Assembly: GCF_028993635.1 (NCBI RefSeq)
Contig: NZ_CP118631.1
Location: 5,766,001 to 5,830,000 of the forward strand
DNA length: 64,000 bases
Direction of reading: 5' to 3'
Source: Mucilaginibacter sp. SJ
GTDB lineage: Bacteria > Bacteroidota > Bacteroidia > Sphingobacteriales > Sphingobacteriaceae
In this document: positions 8,927 to 17,542 of the stretch, piece after piece
Numbering within the stretch: position 1 is the stretch's first letter
How the letters are laid out: each line of letters opens with the position of its first letter
Translations under genes and position numbers: made by a program
The notes under the pieces: generated by a model
Databases searched by the model: none
The model's input: the letters and a program-made list of their open reading frames with translations, nothing else
Told to the model about the DNA's origin: nothing

Positions 8927-11566
8927 TTAAAGCTGCCTTATCAGTTCTTTAGCCTTATCAGAGGTATAAGCACCTTCAATGGCTTTTTTATCAAATACCA
9001 TAAAATAGCTGAACTTTTTACCCCCGGCCAGCTCGGCCCATTTGTTACCTAACCTGCATTTTGCCATACTATCAGAATTGTCACGGTCATCGCCCTTGGT
9101 TTCTATTAAAATAATCTTGCCCGACCGGGTGCCGACAATAAAATCGGGATAATGGTTTGATTTGTAGCCGTTGATACTAAAACCCTTGCCCCGGCCCAGG
9201 TTGCGGTGCCAAAAAACAACGTTAGAAAGAGAGGCGATATCAGTTATGGTGCTCATTTCAAAGTTGTTCATTTGCCCTTCGCGCTCGTACAATGATTTCG
9301 TAATGGAAGCTCCTAACATACCTGGAACGATTAACTCAGGAAAACTCCAGGAAGCCCCTGCCTCAATTTTGCCTATTTTTATCAGGTCATTAAACTGGCT
9401 TTCGGCCCAGTTATCGGCATGTTGCTTTATTTTGGCCTTGATTTTATCGGCGTAGCTGTGCTTGCGAATTAGTATATCTTGTAGTTGCTCAGCGTTCAGT
9501 GAATTTAATATCCGTTCAATATAAACCCTTATTTCCTGATCGGCAATGGGGTACATATCGCCTATCGTTTGAATAAGCTGATGGGCAATATCCTTGATCT
9601 GGCTGTCTTTTGGTTTGGAAAGGATATAGCCTACAACCGGCTCTTTCAGCATCAGATCCTCAATTTTGGTAAAGCGGGCGTCATATTCGCTTTTGCCGGT
9701 TTCTTCAATATCAACTTTGTACAGGTCGGATGAGATCTGTTCAAAGTCGATCCTTGTATCTTCATTGCTTAATTTAAACTGATGTAACAAAGGCTCCTGG
9801 CTCAGAAATTCCTTCCCGGTGCCAAATATGTCGCTTTGCTGCACGGTTAAGTAAAACTGTGGTAACCGAAAGCCGGAAACATAGGCCTTATTGGCTTCAA
9901 CCATTTTATAGCGTTTAATTTTATCGCCCATTTCTTCAAATATTTGCTCATCAGCCGGCTGCTTTTTCTGTTGCTGGATAATGGTTTCCAACTCGGCGCT
10001 TTGCTCCTCGGCCATCGTTTCAATTTTTGCCAGCACAGTGTCGTTAGCCACGGTTTCCGTTATATCATCAGGTTGAAACGAAATTCGTGTACTGTCTAAT
10101 TCCTGATCGGGCTCAACAGTAGTTTTCCCCGGAGAAAAAAGTTGTTCTAAGGGATCAGCCCGGATAGGTTGCTTTTCCTCATCAGTCATGGTATCAATTT
10201 CCCGGTAATCGCGGTCGCTGAAACCGGCGGCTTGCAAGCCTTTTACAATGCTTTGAAGCGTATCATTAAATTTTGCAGAGGCCGTTAATACATAAGAAAT
10301 ATTTAATAATGACGCGTTATGTTTCATTACATATGGCTGCCGTAACACACGACCTAAGATTTGCTCAACATCTACAGCCGATGATCTATCGGCAAGGGAT
10401 GCCAGCACGTAGGCAAAAGGGCAATCCCAGCCTTCTTTTAAAGCATTGATGGTTATAATATAACGCACCTCGCAGTTTCGCGAAAGCAGGTTTTCGCCCT
10501 TTAACTCATCAATGGTAGCTGTTTTTATTTTGATCTGATTTTCAGGGATGCCGATACTGAGGAGCTGTTTCTTTAATTTTTCATAAGTGATATTTTCTTC
10601 GCCTATTTTGGGTTGTGCCTGGAATAATACTATGGGGCGGATATACCTGCCGCCGTTTTTTTCCTGCTCAATGGCAAGCAATTCCAGTTTGCGCTGTAAG
10701 TGCAGGGCGCTGTTCACTACATCGGTTTTATCATGATGGTTATAAACAATAACAGGCAGTTTTACCATGTGTTCCTTTTTTAGCTCGATGGCCGGAACCA
10801 GGCTAACAATGTTGCTGTTGTTTTTAGGCGTAGCGGTTAAATCGAGCACGAACGAAGGGTTTAAAGCATTCAGCATCTCCACGCTTAAGTTACTTTCGGC
10901 GTTGTGACTTTCATCAACCACAATAACCGGCTGCATGCTGCGCAGCACATTGATCAGGGCTGTTTCATCTATATCTTCCAACAAGTCGGCCTTGTTAGTA
11001 TAATGCGATACGAAAGGGGCCAGCTGTCCGTTTTCCTGGTACACTTTCCGGTCTTCCTTGTTTTTTGCCCTTAAGCTGCCAAAGCTCATAACGATGATGG
11101 AAAGCTGTTCTTTCACCACAGCCGGGTTAAAATTAGAGCCCATAAGCAAGTCCTTCTTTTCATAAACCATCACACGGTGATTAAACAAACTGTTGAGCTT
11201 TTGACGATAGGGATGATCAGGATTGCTTAAGGCCGATACCGTTTGGCCAAGCAGGTTGCTCCATGGCACCAGCCAAACCACCACTTTAGGCATTATGGCC
11301 GAATAGGCATTAAAAATGGTATGCAGCGCATTGCAGGCAATAAAAGTTTTGCCCCCGGCAGTAGGCACTTTGATACATACATGTGCCGCATTGGGAATAG
11401 TATTTTTATACAACTGCATGCCTTGGCCGGTAAGCGGGTTGTATGGGCCTATGCGATCTTCCCAGTAATGATTAAAGGCTTTGTCGGTCTTTTTATGTTG
11501 CTGTACATAGGCCAAATAGGTTTCCAGGTCTTTAATAACTTTATATTGGTAGCTTTTTAATTCCAT
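8927..11566 (-). CDS. res: Type III restriction enzyme Res subunit (helicase-nuclease)
   Basis: ATP-dependent restriction subunit that works with Mod to cleave DNA carrying unmethylated sites in head-to-head orientation. It is 879 residues. An SF2 helicase core shows Walker A VPTAGGKTF (K73), the DEAH-type box VVDESHNAE, motif III DLTATP and motif VI GRVLRQP. The C-terminal endonuclease domain carries a PD-(D/E)xK signature, YPDFIVGTRSG then ILIETKGDD, near residues 805-830. All motifs look intact. It begins 2 nt after mod and ends 18 nt before cas1, in one leftward unit. Placement of a complete type III pair inside a CRISPR adaptation operon is unusual. Confidence 0.92.
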   Translation of the reverse strand: MELKSYQYKVIKDLETYLAYVQQHKKTDKAFNHYWEDRIGPYNPLTGQGMQLYKNTIPNAAHVCIKVPTAGGKTFIACNALHTIFNAYSAIMPKVVVWLVPWSNLLGQTVSALSNPDHPYRQKLNSLFNHRVMVYEKKDLLMGSNFNPAVVKEQLSIIVMSFGSLRAKNKEDRKVYQENGQLAPFVSHYTNKADLLEDIDETALINVLRSMQPVIVVDESHNAESNLSVEMLNALNPSFVLDLTATPKNNSNIVSLVPAIELKKEHMVKLPVIVYNHHDKTDVVNSALHLQRKLELLAIEQEKNGGRYIRPIVLFQAQPKIGEENITYEKLKKQLLSIGIPENQIKIKTATIDELKGENLLSRNCEVRYIITINALKEGWDCPFAYVLASLADRSSAVDVEQILGRVLRQPYVMKHNASLLNISYVLTASAKFNDTLQSIVKGLQAAGFSDRDYREIDTMTDEEKQPIRADPLEQLFSPGKTTVEPDQELDSTRISFQPDDITETVANDTVLAKIETMAEEQSAELETIIQQQKKQPADEQIFEEMGDKIKRYKMVEANKAYVSGFRLPQFYLTVQQSDIFGTGKEFLSQEPLLHQFKLSNEDTRIDFEQISSDLYKVDIEETGKSEYDARFTKIEDLMLKEPVVGYILSKPKDSQIKDIAHQLIQTIGDMYPIADQEIRVYIERILNSLNAEQLQDILIRKHSYADKIKAKIKQHADNWAESQFNDLIKIGKIEAGASWSFPELIVPGMLGASITKSLYEREGQMNNFEMSTITDIASLSNVVFWHRNLGRGKGFSINGYKSNHYPDFIVGTRSGKIILIETKGDDRDNSDSMAKCRLGNKWAELAGGKKFSYFMVFDKKAIEGAYTSDKAKELIRQL

Positions 11567-11568
11567 GC

Positions 11569-13143
11569 TTAAAAACGACTGATATCCCTGGGGATCTTTT
11601 TAAAAACAATATTATTCCTGAACAGAAAATCTTTTGAGAGCAGGCAGTTATCGGCATAAATAATGTACTGCCCGGCTTTTACGTTGATGCTTGCCAGCGT
11701 TTCAAAATCAAAAGAGGTAAGCTGAGTAGGATGGTAGATAAAATAATAGGCAGTTTGATCATGAACGCCTAATAGCAGATCGTTAGTTTGCGTAGTGAAT
11801 GCCGTCCACGGACTGCGGGTTTCGCTGTACCAGATGTAGTTTTTTATTTTGTCGATGCCCACAGCCTCGTTCAGGTATTCTTTGTTCTCACCTGTAAAAA
11901 GTGGTTCGCCAAGGGTGTAATAGTCGAAACTGCCTCCGGTACCCTCTTTGTCATTGTAGCCTTTCATTACGCGTTTTACCCTTTCGGCGGTGATGGTTTC
12001 GGCATAATCTTCCATCTCGATGAGGATGAATTTGCGGTTGCCGCCATCTTGCTTGTTGAGGTTGAGAACTGCATGGGCGGTGGTGCCGGAACCGGCGAAG
12101 CTGTCGAGGATGATGGAGTTGGGGGAGGTGGATATTTCTAATATCCTTTGAATTAAGGTTGGTGGTTTGGGAGTATCAAACGGAATGCTGTCATGGAAGA
12201 TTTTTTTTAGCTCTTGCTTACCATATTGGTTGTGTCCGACTTCATTGTGAGGCCAAATGGTTAAAGGAACGGTGCCCTGCTGTACATCCGTTAGAAATCT
12301 TTTATAGCGTGGAACATTATCATTATTAACCCCGAACCAAATTCTGTTATCCCTAACTAATTCATTAAATTTTCCTTCAGAAAAACGCCAGCAATAACCA
12401 TTTGGAGGATTAACGATTCTACCAGAAGGTGTTGTTATAGGATAATCATTAGCAGCACTATATGTTTTTACTGAAATATCACCAGAAGTCCAGGAACCTC
12501 TGTAATCATTATCTCTATTATCATATCGGGCGTTTTGTTCGTTAGTTCTGTTTAAAAGATTCCGTACCCAGATGTTTTTATCTTTAGTATAGCAAAGGAT
12601 AAAATCGTGGTTGTCTGAAAAGTATCTGGCATCATTTTGAGGGCTAAATTTTTTTTGCCAGATTATATTGTTCACAAAATTTCCGATCCCAAATATCTCA
12701 TCGCAGATTAGTTTGAGAGTTGATTGTTCATTATCGTCTATTGAGATAAAAATTGCTCCATCCTTTGAAAGTAATTTGTGTAACAACACTAAGCGTGGAT
12801 ACATCATACAAAGCCACTTATCGTGGCGGGAAAGGTCATCGGTACCAACGACGTCTCCCAGCCATCTTTTCAGGCGGGGATCGCTTACGTTATCATTATA
12901 TACCCAATTTTCGTTACCGGTATTATAAGGTGGGTCAATATAAATACACTTGATTTTGCCCTCATATTCAGGCAGTAAGGCTTTTAATGCTTCAAGGTTA
13001 TCGCCGTGAATGATTTTGTTGGAAGTTTCGGCGGGAGGGGAGGATCTGCTGCCGAAAGTGTATTGATGGTTCAGTACCTTAAAAGGTACATCGTGATGAT
13101 GGGTGACTACTTTGTCTTTTCCGATCCAGGTTAGTGTTGGCAT
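11569..13143 (-). CDS. mod: Type III DNA adenine methyltransferase Mod
   Basis: N6-adenine methyltransferase and specificity subunit of the type III system; it protects host DNA and directs Res. It is 524 residues in beta-class order. The catalytic motif IV, IDPPYNTG (D70-Y73), comes first, then a target recognition region, then the AdoMet-binding motif I, LDSFAGSGTTAHAVL, near residue 350. The start ATG at 13143 lies 5 nt below a perfect 10+10 bp palindrome. It is first in the run mod-res-cas1-cas2. No simple-sequence tract for phase variation was seen in the frame. Confidence 0.93.
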   Translation of the reverse strand: MPTLTWIGKDKVVTHHHDVPFKVLNHQYTFGSRSSPPAETSNKIIHGDNLEALKALLPEYEGKIKCIYIDPPYNTGNENWVYNDNVSDPRLKRWLGDVVGTDDLSRHDKWLCMMYPRLVLLHKLLSKDGAIFISIDDNEQSTLKLICDEIFGIGNFVNNIIWQKKFSPQNDARYFSDNHDFILCYTKDKNIWVRNLLNRTNEQNARYDNRDNDYRGSWTSGDISVKTYSAANDYPITTPSGRIVNPPNGYCWRFSEGKFNELVRDNRIWFGVNNDNVPRYKRFLTDVQQGTVPLTIWPHNEVGHNQYGKQELKKIFHDSIPFDTPKPPTLIQRILEISTSPNSIILDSFAGSGTTAHAVLNLNKQDGGNRKFILIEMEDYAETITAERVKRVMKGYNDKEGTGGSFDYYTLGEPLFTGENKEYLNEAVGIDKIKNYIWYSETRSPWTAFTTQTNDLLLGVHDQTAYYFIYHPTQLTSFDFETLASINVKAGQYIIYADNCLLSKDFLFRNNIVFKKIPRDISRF

Positions 13144-13148
13144 GCGAT

Positions 13149-13172
13149 CCTTAATTTAGGTTTAAATTAAGG
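13149..13172. promoter_or_regulatory. Perfect palindrome just upstream of mod
   Basis: CCTTAATTTA (13149-13158), a 4-nt loop GGTT, and TAAATTAAGG (13163-13172) form a perfect inverted repeat that ends 5 nt before the mod start codon, over the ribosome-binding region. It could be an operator or an RNA hairpin that limits translation, and it would affect mod, res, cas1 and cas2 together. No regulator is identified. Confidence 0.55.
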
Positions 13173-13207
13173 GTGATTTTCTTTTGGTATCTCTAATCCA
13201 GAATGGC

Positions 13208-13306
13208 CCTTGCAAAGCCCGGGAGAGTTAGAATACGCCAAGAAAATGCACCCATGTGGATGCACTTCTATGCTTATTCATATCTCTCCCGAATTTGGTT
13301 GCAAGG
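13208..13306. repeat. Long imperfect inverted repeat, about 100 nt
   Basis: CCTTGCAA then GCCCGGGAGAG (13208-13227) pairs with CTCTCCCG then TTGCAAGG (13284-13306). An inner pair near TGCACCCATGTGGATGCA can form a second hairpin. On the + strand it is followed by TTTTTCT. It may be a structured RNA, a terminator, or a small mobile palindromic element; I cannot tell which. Confidence 0.5.
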
Positions 13307-13487
13307 TTTTTCTGGAAAGAATATAGAAATGCTATAAGTTAAATAATTATATGTGTGTCTTTGATTTTATTAGATATGAATATATTGGGTTATTTTATCC
13401 ACTAAATATAAAAACAAATAACAAAGAGAGAAAATAAACTATTTTATTTATAATTTAACGATTGAAATCAAATGGGAAAATAAACAA

Positions 13488-13562
13488 TAAAAAAGGCGAG
13501 TTGCCCCGCCTTAAATGTTTTCACACCGGAATAATCCTTATTGTGATTTGCTTTCATTCTTG
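13488..13562 (-). ncRNA. tracrRNA for Cas9
   Basis: On the minus strand, the antirepeat at 13560-13541 is the exact complement of 20 nt of the CRISPR repeat (repeat positions 2-21). It is followed by AAGGATTATTCCGGTGTGAA, which can form the small nexus hairpin. A GC stem, AAGGCG/CGCCTT (13512-13507 with 13498-13493), follows with a run of T, ending the RNA near 13488. Length is about 75 nt. A consensus promoter at 13599-13568 places the start close to the antirepeat. It pairs with the 5' part of the repeat and recruits RNase III, or pairs directly with short crRNAs. It is divergent from cas9 and leftward, like the mod operon. Confidence 0.93.
13489..13512 (-). terminator. Rho-independent terminator of tracrRNA
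   Basis: AAGGCG and CGCCTT form the stem around GGGCAACT, and six T (minus strand, 13494-13489) follow. In II-C systems this hairpin is also part of the Cas9-bound tracrRNA tail. Confidence 0.9.
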
Positions 13563-13567
13563 AATTT

Positions 13568-13599
13568 CAAATATATAATTAGAAATTTAGTAAAGCAAA
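13568..13599 (-). promoter_or_regulatory. Consensus Bacteroidetes promoter of tracrRNA
   Basis: On the minus strand TTTG (13599-13596), exactly 20 nt, and TATATTTG (13575-13568) match the Bacteroidetes consensus TTTG, 19-21 nt, TAnnTTTG without a mismatch. A start about 7 nt downstream falls near 13561, one base from the antirepeat. Confidence 0.8.
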
Positions 13600-13751
13600 C
13601 AACAACTCACACTACTGAATGAATGTTGTAATAAATAAAAAATAGAAAGTGCGCATATCAACAACTAATGAGATTATCAATATATCAAACCAGCTTAGTT
13701 CCTCTGCATATATTTACAAAGACTTTCTGATACAAACATAGTGTTTTATTT

Positions 13752-13759
13752 TATATTTG
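13752..13759 (+). promoter_or_regulatory. Minus-7 element upstream of cas9
   Basis: TATATTTG matches TAnnTTTG and lies 44 nt before the cas9 ATG. No TTTG is found at the ideal upstream distance, so the promoter may be weak. Confidence 0.5.
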
Positions 13760-13803
13760 TAGTGTGAGAAAGATTTATTATTTTAAATTGCTGTAAATCA
13801 GGT

Positions 13804-16800
13804 ATGAAAAAAACTTTAGGTCTTGACATCGGTACCAATTCGATAGGCTGGGCGCTTATACATGAGCCAACTGAACTCAATGAAACCTACACCATTGCCG
13901 GCATGGGCGTACGTATTATTCCATTATCATCCGACGAGAACGACGAGTTTACTAAAGGTAATGCCATGTCAAAAAATGCGGGCCGTACACAAAAGCGCGG
14001 TGCGAGGCGTAACCTGCAGCGGTATAAATTGCGTAGGCATCAGTTAACCGCTATACTGAAAATGTTGGGAATGATGCCCGATAAAGGGTTGTTTGAACTG
14101 GATGCCTTGAATTTATACGGCCTGCGTGCCAAAGGAGTAACCGGACAACTATCATTACAGGAAATTGGCCGTGTGCTTTATCATCTTAACCAAAAACGAG
14201 GCTATAAGAGCAATCGTAAGGCCAATAACGATGAAGAACAAACCGATAGTAAAGTAACCGCCGAAACGGAGGATACCGGCGCACGACAAAAAAAGAAAGG
14301 CTACCTGGATTATATTAATGACAGGGAGCAGGCCTTAAAGGATGAGGGTATTACTATTGGTCAGCATTTTTACAATTTATTGCTGAAGCGCGAAACAGAG
14401 CAATTGCCGGAGGCTGTAAGAATAAAGGAAAATATTTATCTACGCAGTACTTACATGGATGAGTTTGACCGGATCTGGGATAAACAGCAAATTTATTACC
14501 CGGAAGTACTTACCGAGTTTAATAAGCAACAAATTCGTAATGAAACCATCTATTATCAGCGTCCCCTGCGTTCCCAAAAAGGCTTGGTAAGTAATTGCTT
14601 GTTTGAAAAACATCACAAGGCTACTCCCAAGAGTTCACCGCTTTTCCAGGTAAACAAAATATGGCAAGAATTAAATAATATAGAGCTAACGAGCTTTAAG
14701 GCGATGCGCGGGCGCGAGCCAGGTTTTGATGAACAGGGAAAACGAAAGTTAACACTTGATGAAAAGCGATCTTTATTTGAACTGTTGAATATTAAGGGAA
14801 AACTGACTGTAAAAGAATGCCTGGATCAGTTAGGTTATAAAACAGAGCAAAAGGAATATAAGCTCAATATCCGTAACGAAAAAGAACTGGAGGGAAACCG
14901 CACTTTTTCGGCTATTAAAAAAGCATTTGATAAATATAAAGTTGAGTATGACGAATTACTGCGGTTTAATTTGGTTGTTAATGAAAAGGAAATAGCGAAC
15001 AAACAAACGGGAGAGGTTTTTACCCACCTGCAAATTAATGCCGCTTTTGAGCAGGAACCGTTGTTTCAGTTATGGCACTTGTTGTATTCGATAGAGGAAA
15101 ATGAAATGTTAATTTCAAAGCTCCAAAGCAGGTACGGTTTTGCTGAAGATGTGGCTAAAGCATTGGCTAAAATTGATTTTGCCAAACAGGGATACGGAAG
15201 TTTAAGCGCCAGGGCCCTGCGGAAAATAATTCCTTACTTGCAGCAAGGTAATGGCTATTCGAAAGCTTGCGAAATGGCGGGCTACAATCATTCTAATTCT
15301 ATTACTAAGGAGGGAAATGAACTTAGGCCTTTAATAGACAAACTGGAGTTATATCCTAAAAATAGTCTGCGTCAGCCTGTGGTTGAAAAAATCATCAATC
15401 AGGTTATTAATTTGGTTAATGAAATTATCGATGAAAGAAATGGGTTTGTAACACGTTCGGAGCGCCACGCAACAAATAGGTTTGAGATAAGGGTAGAGCT
15501 TGCAAGAGAACTTAGGCAAAATGCAGAGGAACGAAATAAAACGTATTCCCGAAATAACAAATTAGATCGACGACATAAAGAAATTGTAGAGATCATTAAG
15601 CAGCACTTGCCATACAAAAGGGTTACAAAAAATGATATTGAACGCTATAAGCTTTGGGAGGAATTTGGTAGGGTATCGCCTTATGAACCGCAAAAGCCAG
15701 TTTCATTAAGTATGCTTTTTACCGGTGAGTATGATATAGAACATATTATACCAAAATCACGCTTGTTTGATGATTCCTTTACCAATAAAACAATTTGCCG
15801 TAGGGCATTAAATTCCGGAAGCTTCAATAGTAAAAACCAAATGACTGCTCACGATTTCATGAAATCGCAAGGGGAGCAGGTTTTTTTAAATTATGTTGAA
15901 TTTATTAAAACACATCTTTATAAAAAGGATGGCATATCAAAAGGGAAGTTTAATAAATTAATGACCCCGGCAGATAAAATCCCCGAGGATTTTATCAATC
16001 GTCAATTACAGGAAACCCGTTTTATTAGCAAAGAAGTACGAACACTTTTAGGTAAGATATGTCGTAATGTACATGCCACAAGCGGATCGGTAACGGATTA
16101 CCTGCGCCATCATTGGGGTTACGATACTGTATTACAAAAATTAAACTGGCATAAATACGAACAGGCAGGTAAAACAACAGTTGAAGCGGATAAACATGGT
16201 AAACCGATATATCGAATTACCGATTGGAGTAAACGTGATGACCATAGGCATCATGCTATTGATGCACTTGTTATTGCTTGTACAAAGCAAAGCTATATAC
16301 AACAATTGAACAATTTAAACCAGGTTGTTGAAAGGAAAAAAGATCAAACTAATCAGGATGCCATTAAAGAAATAGACATCAAAACGCAAACTCCGTTTTC
16401 TTTTCAGCAAGTTGCGGATTGTACTGATCGGATTCTCATTTCTTTTAAACCCGGCAAAAAAGTGGCTGGTACCAGCACTAACAAAATCAAAAAAGCCGAT
16501 GGCAGTATCCAAAAAGAAAAGGAAATTATCCCTCGGGGCTTTCTGCATAAGGACACCATTTATGGCCGGATTAAGCAGTTTGAACAAGTTGCATTATCAA
16601 CCCGGTTTGATAAGCTTGCTGATATTGTAAATCCTGAAATTAAGGCACAAATAACTGATTACATAAGCAGGTTTGATAATAAAGTTAAAGATGCTTTTAA
16701 TATTAAAAACCTTGCCGCCTTTAAAGAACAGTACAGTTATGATAGCGTTATTGCTTATCGGCATGAACATGTTGTACGTTATAAACTGGATACCAACTTT

Positions 16801-17541
16801 AAGGCCGCAGATGCTGAATACATAGTAGATCAGGGCGTAAAGACAATAGTAAAAGCACATCTGGCCAAACATGGGAATATTGCCAAAATAGCGTTTAATG
16901 GTGAGCCCGGTAATGTGGTATGGCTTAACGAAGCGAAAGGTATCCCTGTAAAATCTGTAAGATGTTTTACCGGCTATACCGATCTGCAATCCTTGCATAC
17001 TAATGCGCAAGGCATGCCAATTGATTTTGTATCGACTCGCAATAACCACCATATTGCCATCTATCGGGATGAGAATGGCAAATTGCAGGAAAACAGTGTG
17101 TCTTTTTGGGATGCGGTAAAGCGGAGACAGGCAAAATTGCCGGTGATTGTAAAAGAACCGGCTGTAGTGTGGGATATGGTTATTAACTCGGGCCTGGATG
17201 ACCAGGAATTGTTGAAAGGATTGCCACAACCTAAATGGGTTTATCAGACATCTTTACAGCAAAATGAAATGTTTGTATTTGGCTTGACTGATGACGAGTT
17301 GGAAATGGCCATTAGTACTAAAAATCGTGCGCTTATCAGCAAACATTTGTATCGTACTCAAAAAATGTCAAAGAAAACGTCAGGTGCAATTGATCTGTGG
17401 TTCCGACACCACCTTGAAACTAAACTTGATGATACAGCAACAGCTAAGGAGTTAAAGAAATTTATCAATATTGCCAGTTTAGGAGCAATGAACGGTATAA
17501 AAGTAAAAGTTAACAATATAGGACAAATTGCTAAAGCTTAA
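13804..17541 (+). CDS. cas9: RNA-guided endonuclease Cas9 (type II-C)
   Basis: Effector nuclease that binds crRNA and tracrRNA and cuts both strands of target DNA. It is 1245 residues. RuvC-I, LGLDIGTNSIGWAL, supplies D8. The arginine-rich bridge helix (KRGARRNLQRYKLRRHQL) spans about residues 61-80. RuvC-II, RVELAREL, supplies E565. The HNH block YDIEHIIPKSRLFDD has H647 with N661 and N670 following, and RuvC-III, DHRHHAIDALVIACT, supplies H817 and D820. All catalytic residues are present, so it should be active. The C-terminal part (from about 950) should hold the PAM-interacting domain. It faces away from cas1-cas2 and is followed 1 nt after its stop by a pRiA4b ORF-3-like gene. Compact size, tracrRNA type and lack of csn2/cas4 point to II-C. 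Confidence 0.97.
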   Translation: MKKTLGLDIGTNSIGWALIHEPTELNETYTIAGMGVRIIPLSSDENDEFTKGNAMSKNAGRTQKRGARRNLQRYKLRRHQLTAILKMLGMMPDKGLFELDALNLYGLRAKGVTGQLSLQEIGRVLYHLNQKRGYKSNRKANNDEEQTDSKVTAETEDTGARQKKKGYLDYINDREQALKDEGITIGQHFYNLLLKRETEQLPEAVRIKENIYLRSTYMDEFDRIWDKQQIYYPEVLTEFNKQQIRNETIYYQRPLRSQKGLVSNCLFEKHHKATPKSSPLFQVNKIWQELNNIELTSFKAMRGREPGFDEQGKRKLTLDEKRSLFELLNIKGKLTVKECLDQLGYKTEQKEYKLNIRNEKELEGNRTFSAIKKAFDKYKVEYDELLRFNLVVNEKEIANKQTGEVFTHLQINAAFEQEPLFQLWHLLYSIEENEMLISKLQSRYGFAEDVAKALAKIDFAKQGYGSLSARALRKIIPYLQQGNGYSKACEMAGYNHSNSITKEGNELRPLIDKLELYPKNSLRQPVVEKIINQVINLVNEIIDERNGFVTRSERHATNRFEIRVELARELRQNAEERNKTYSRNNKLDRRHKEIVEIIKQHLPYKRVTKNDIERYKLWEEFGRVSPYEPQKPVSLSMLFTGEYDIEHIIPKSRLFDDSFTNKTICRRALNSGSFNSKNQMTAHDFMKSQGEQVFLNYVEFIKTHLYKKDGISKGKFNKLMTPADKIPEDFINRQLQETRFISKEVRTLLGKICRNVHATSGSVTDYLRHHWGYDTVLQKLNWHKYEQAGKTTVEADKHGKPIYRITDWSKRDDHRHHAIDALVIACTKQSYIQQLNNLNQVVERKKDQTNQDAIKEIDIKTQTPFSFQQVADCTDRILISFKPGKKVAGTSTNKIKKADGSIQKEKEIIPRGFLHKDTIYGRIKQFEQVALSTRFDKLADIVNPEIKAQITDYISRFDNKVKDAFNIKNLAAFKEQYSYDSVIAYRHEHVVRYKLDTNFKAADAEYIVDQGVKTIVKAHLAKHGNIAKIAFNGEPGNVVWLNEAKGIPVKSVRCFTGYTDLQSLHTNAQGMPIDFVSTRNNHHIAIYRDENGKLQENSVSFWDAVKRRQAKLPVIVKEPAVVWDMVINSGLDDQELLKGLPQPKWVYQTSLQQNEMFVFGLTDDELEMAISTKNRALISKHLYRTQKMSKKTSGAIDLWFRHHLETKLDDTATAKELKKFINIASLGAMNGIKVKVNNIGQIAKA

Positions 17542-17542
17542 C

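Larger units (their letters stand above)
13144..13487. other. Intergenic region between mod and tracrRNA
   Basis: No protein gene is seen. Besides the palindrome next to mod, it holds a long imperfect hairpin (13208-13306, listed separately) and then about 170 nt of very AT-rich DNA that would suit promoter activity for the leftward mod operon. No full consensus promoter was found for mod. Confidence 0.5.

Noticed and set aside
13541..13571. Isolated extra CRISPR repeat upstream of cas9
   Set aside because: Only the first 21 bases match and a promoter and terminator frame it on the opposite strand, so it is the tracrRNA antirepeat and not a repeat.
16597..17229. 210-residue minus-strand frame opposite cas9
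   Set aside because: It is a shadow of the cas9 coding strand; cas9 has all catalytic motifs and the opposite frame has no recognisable domain or start context.
4751..17541. Subtype II-A or II-B
   Set aside because: No csn2 or cas4 is present among the cas genes, and the repeat and tracrRNA fit II-C.
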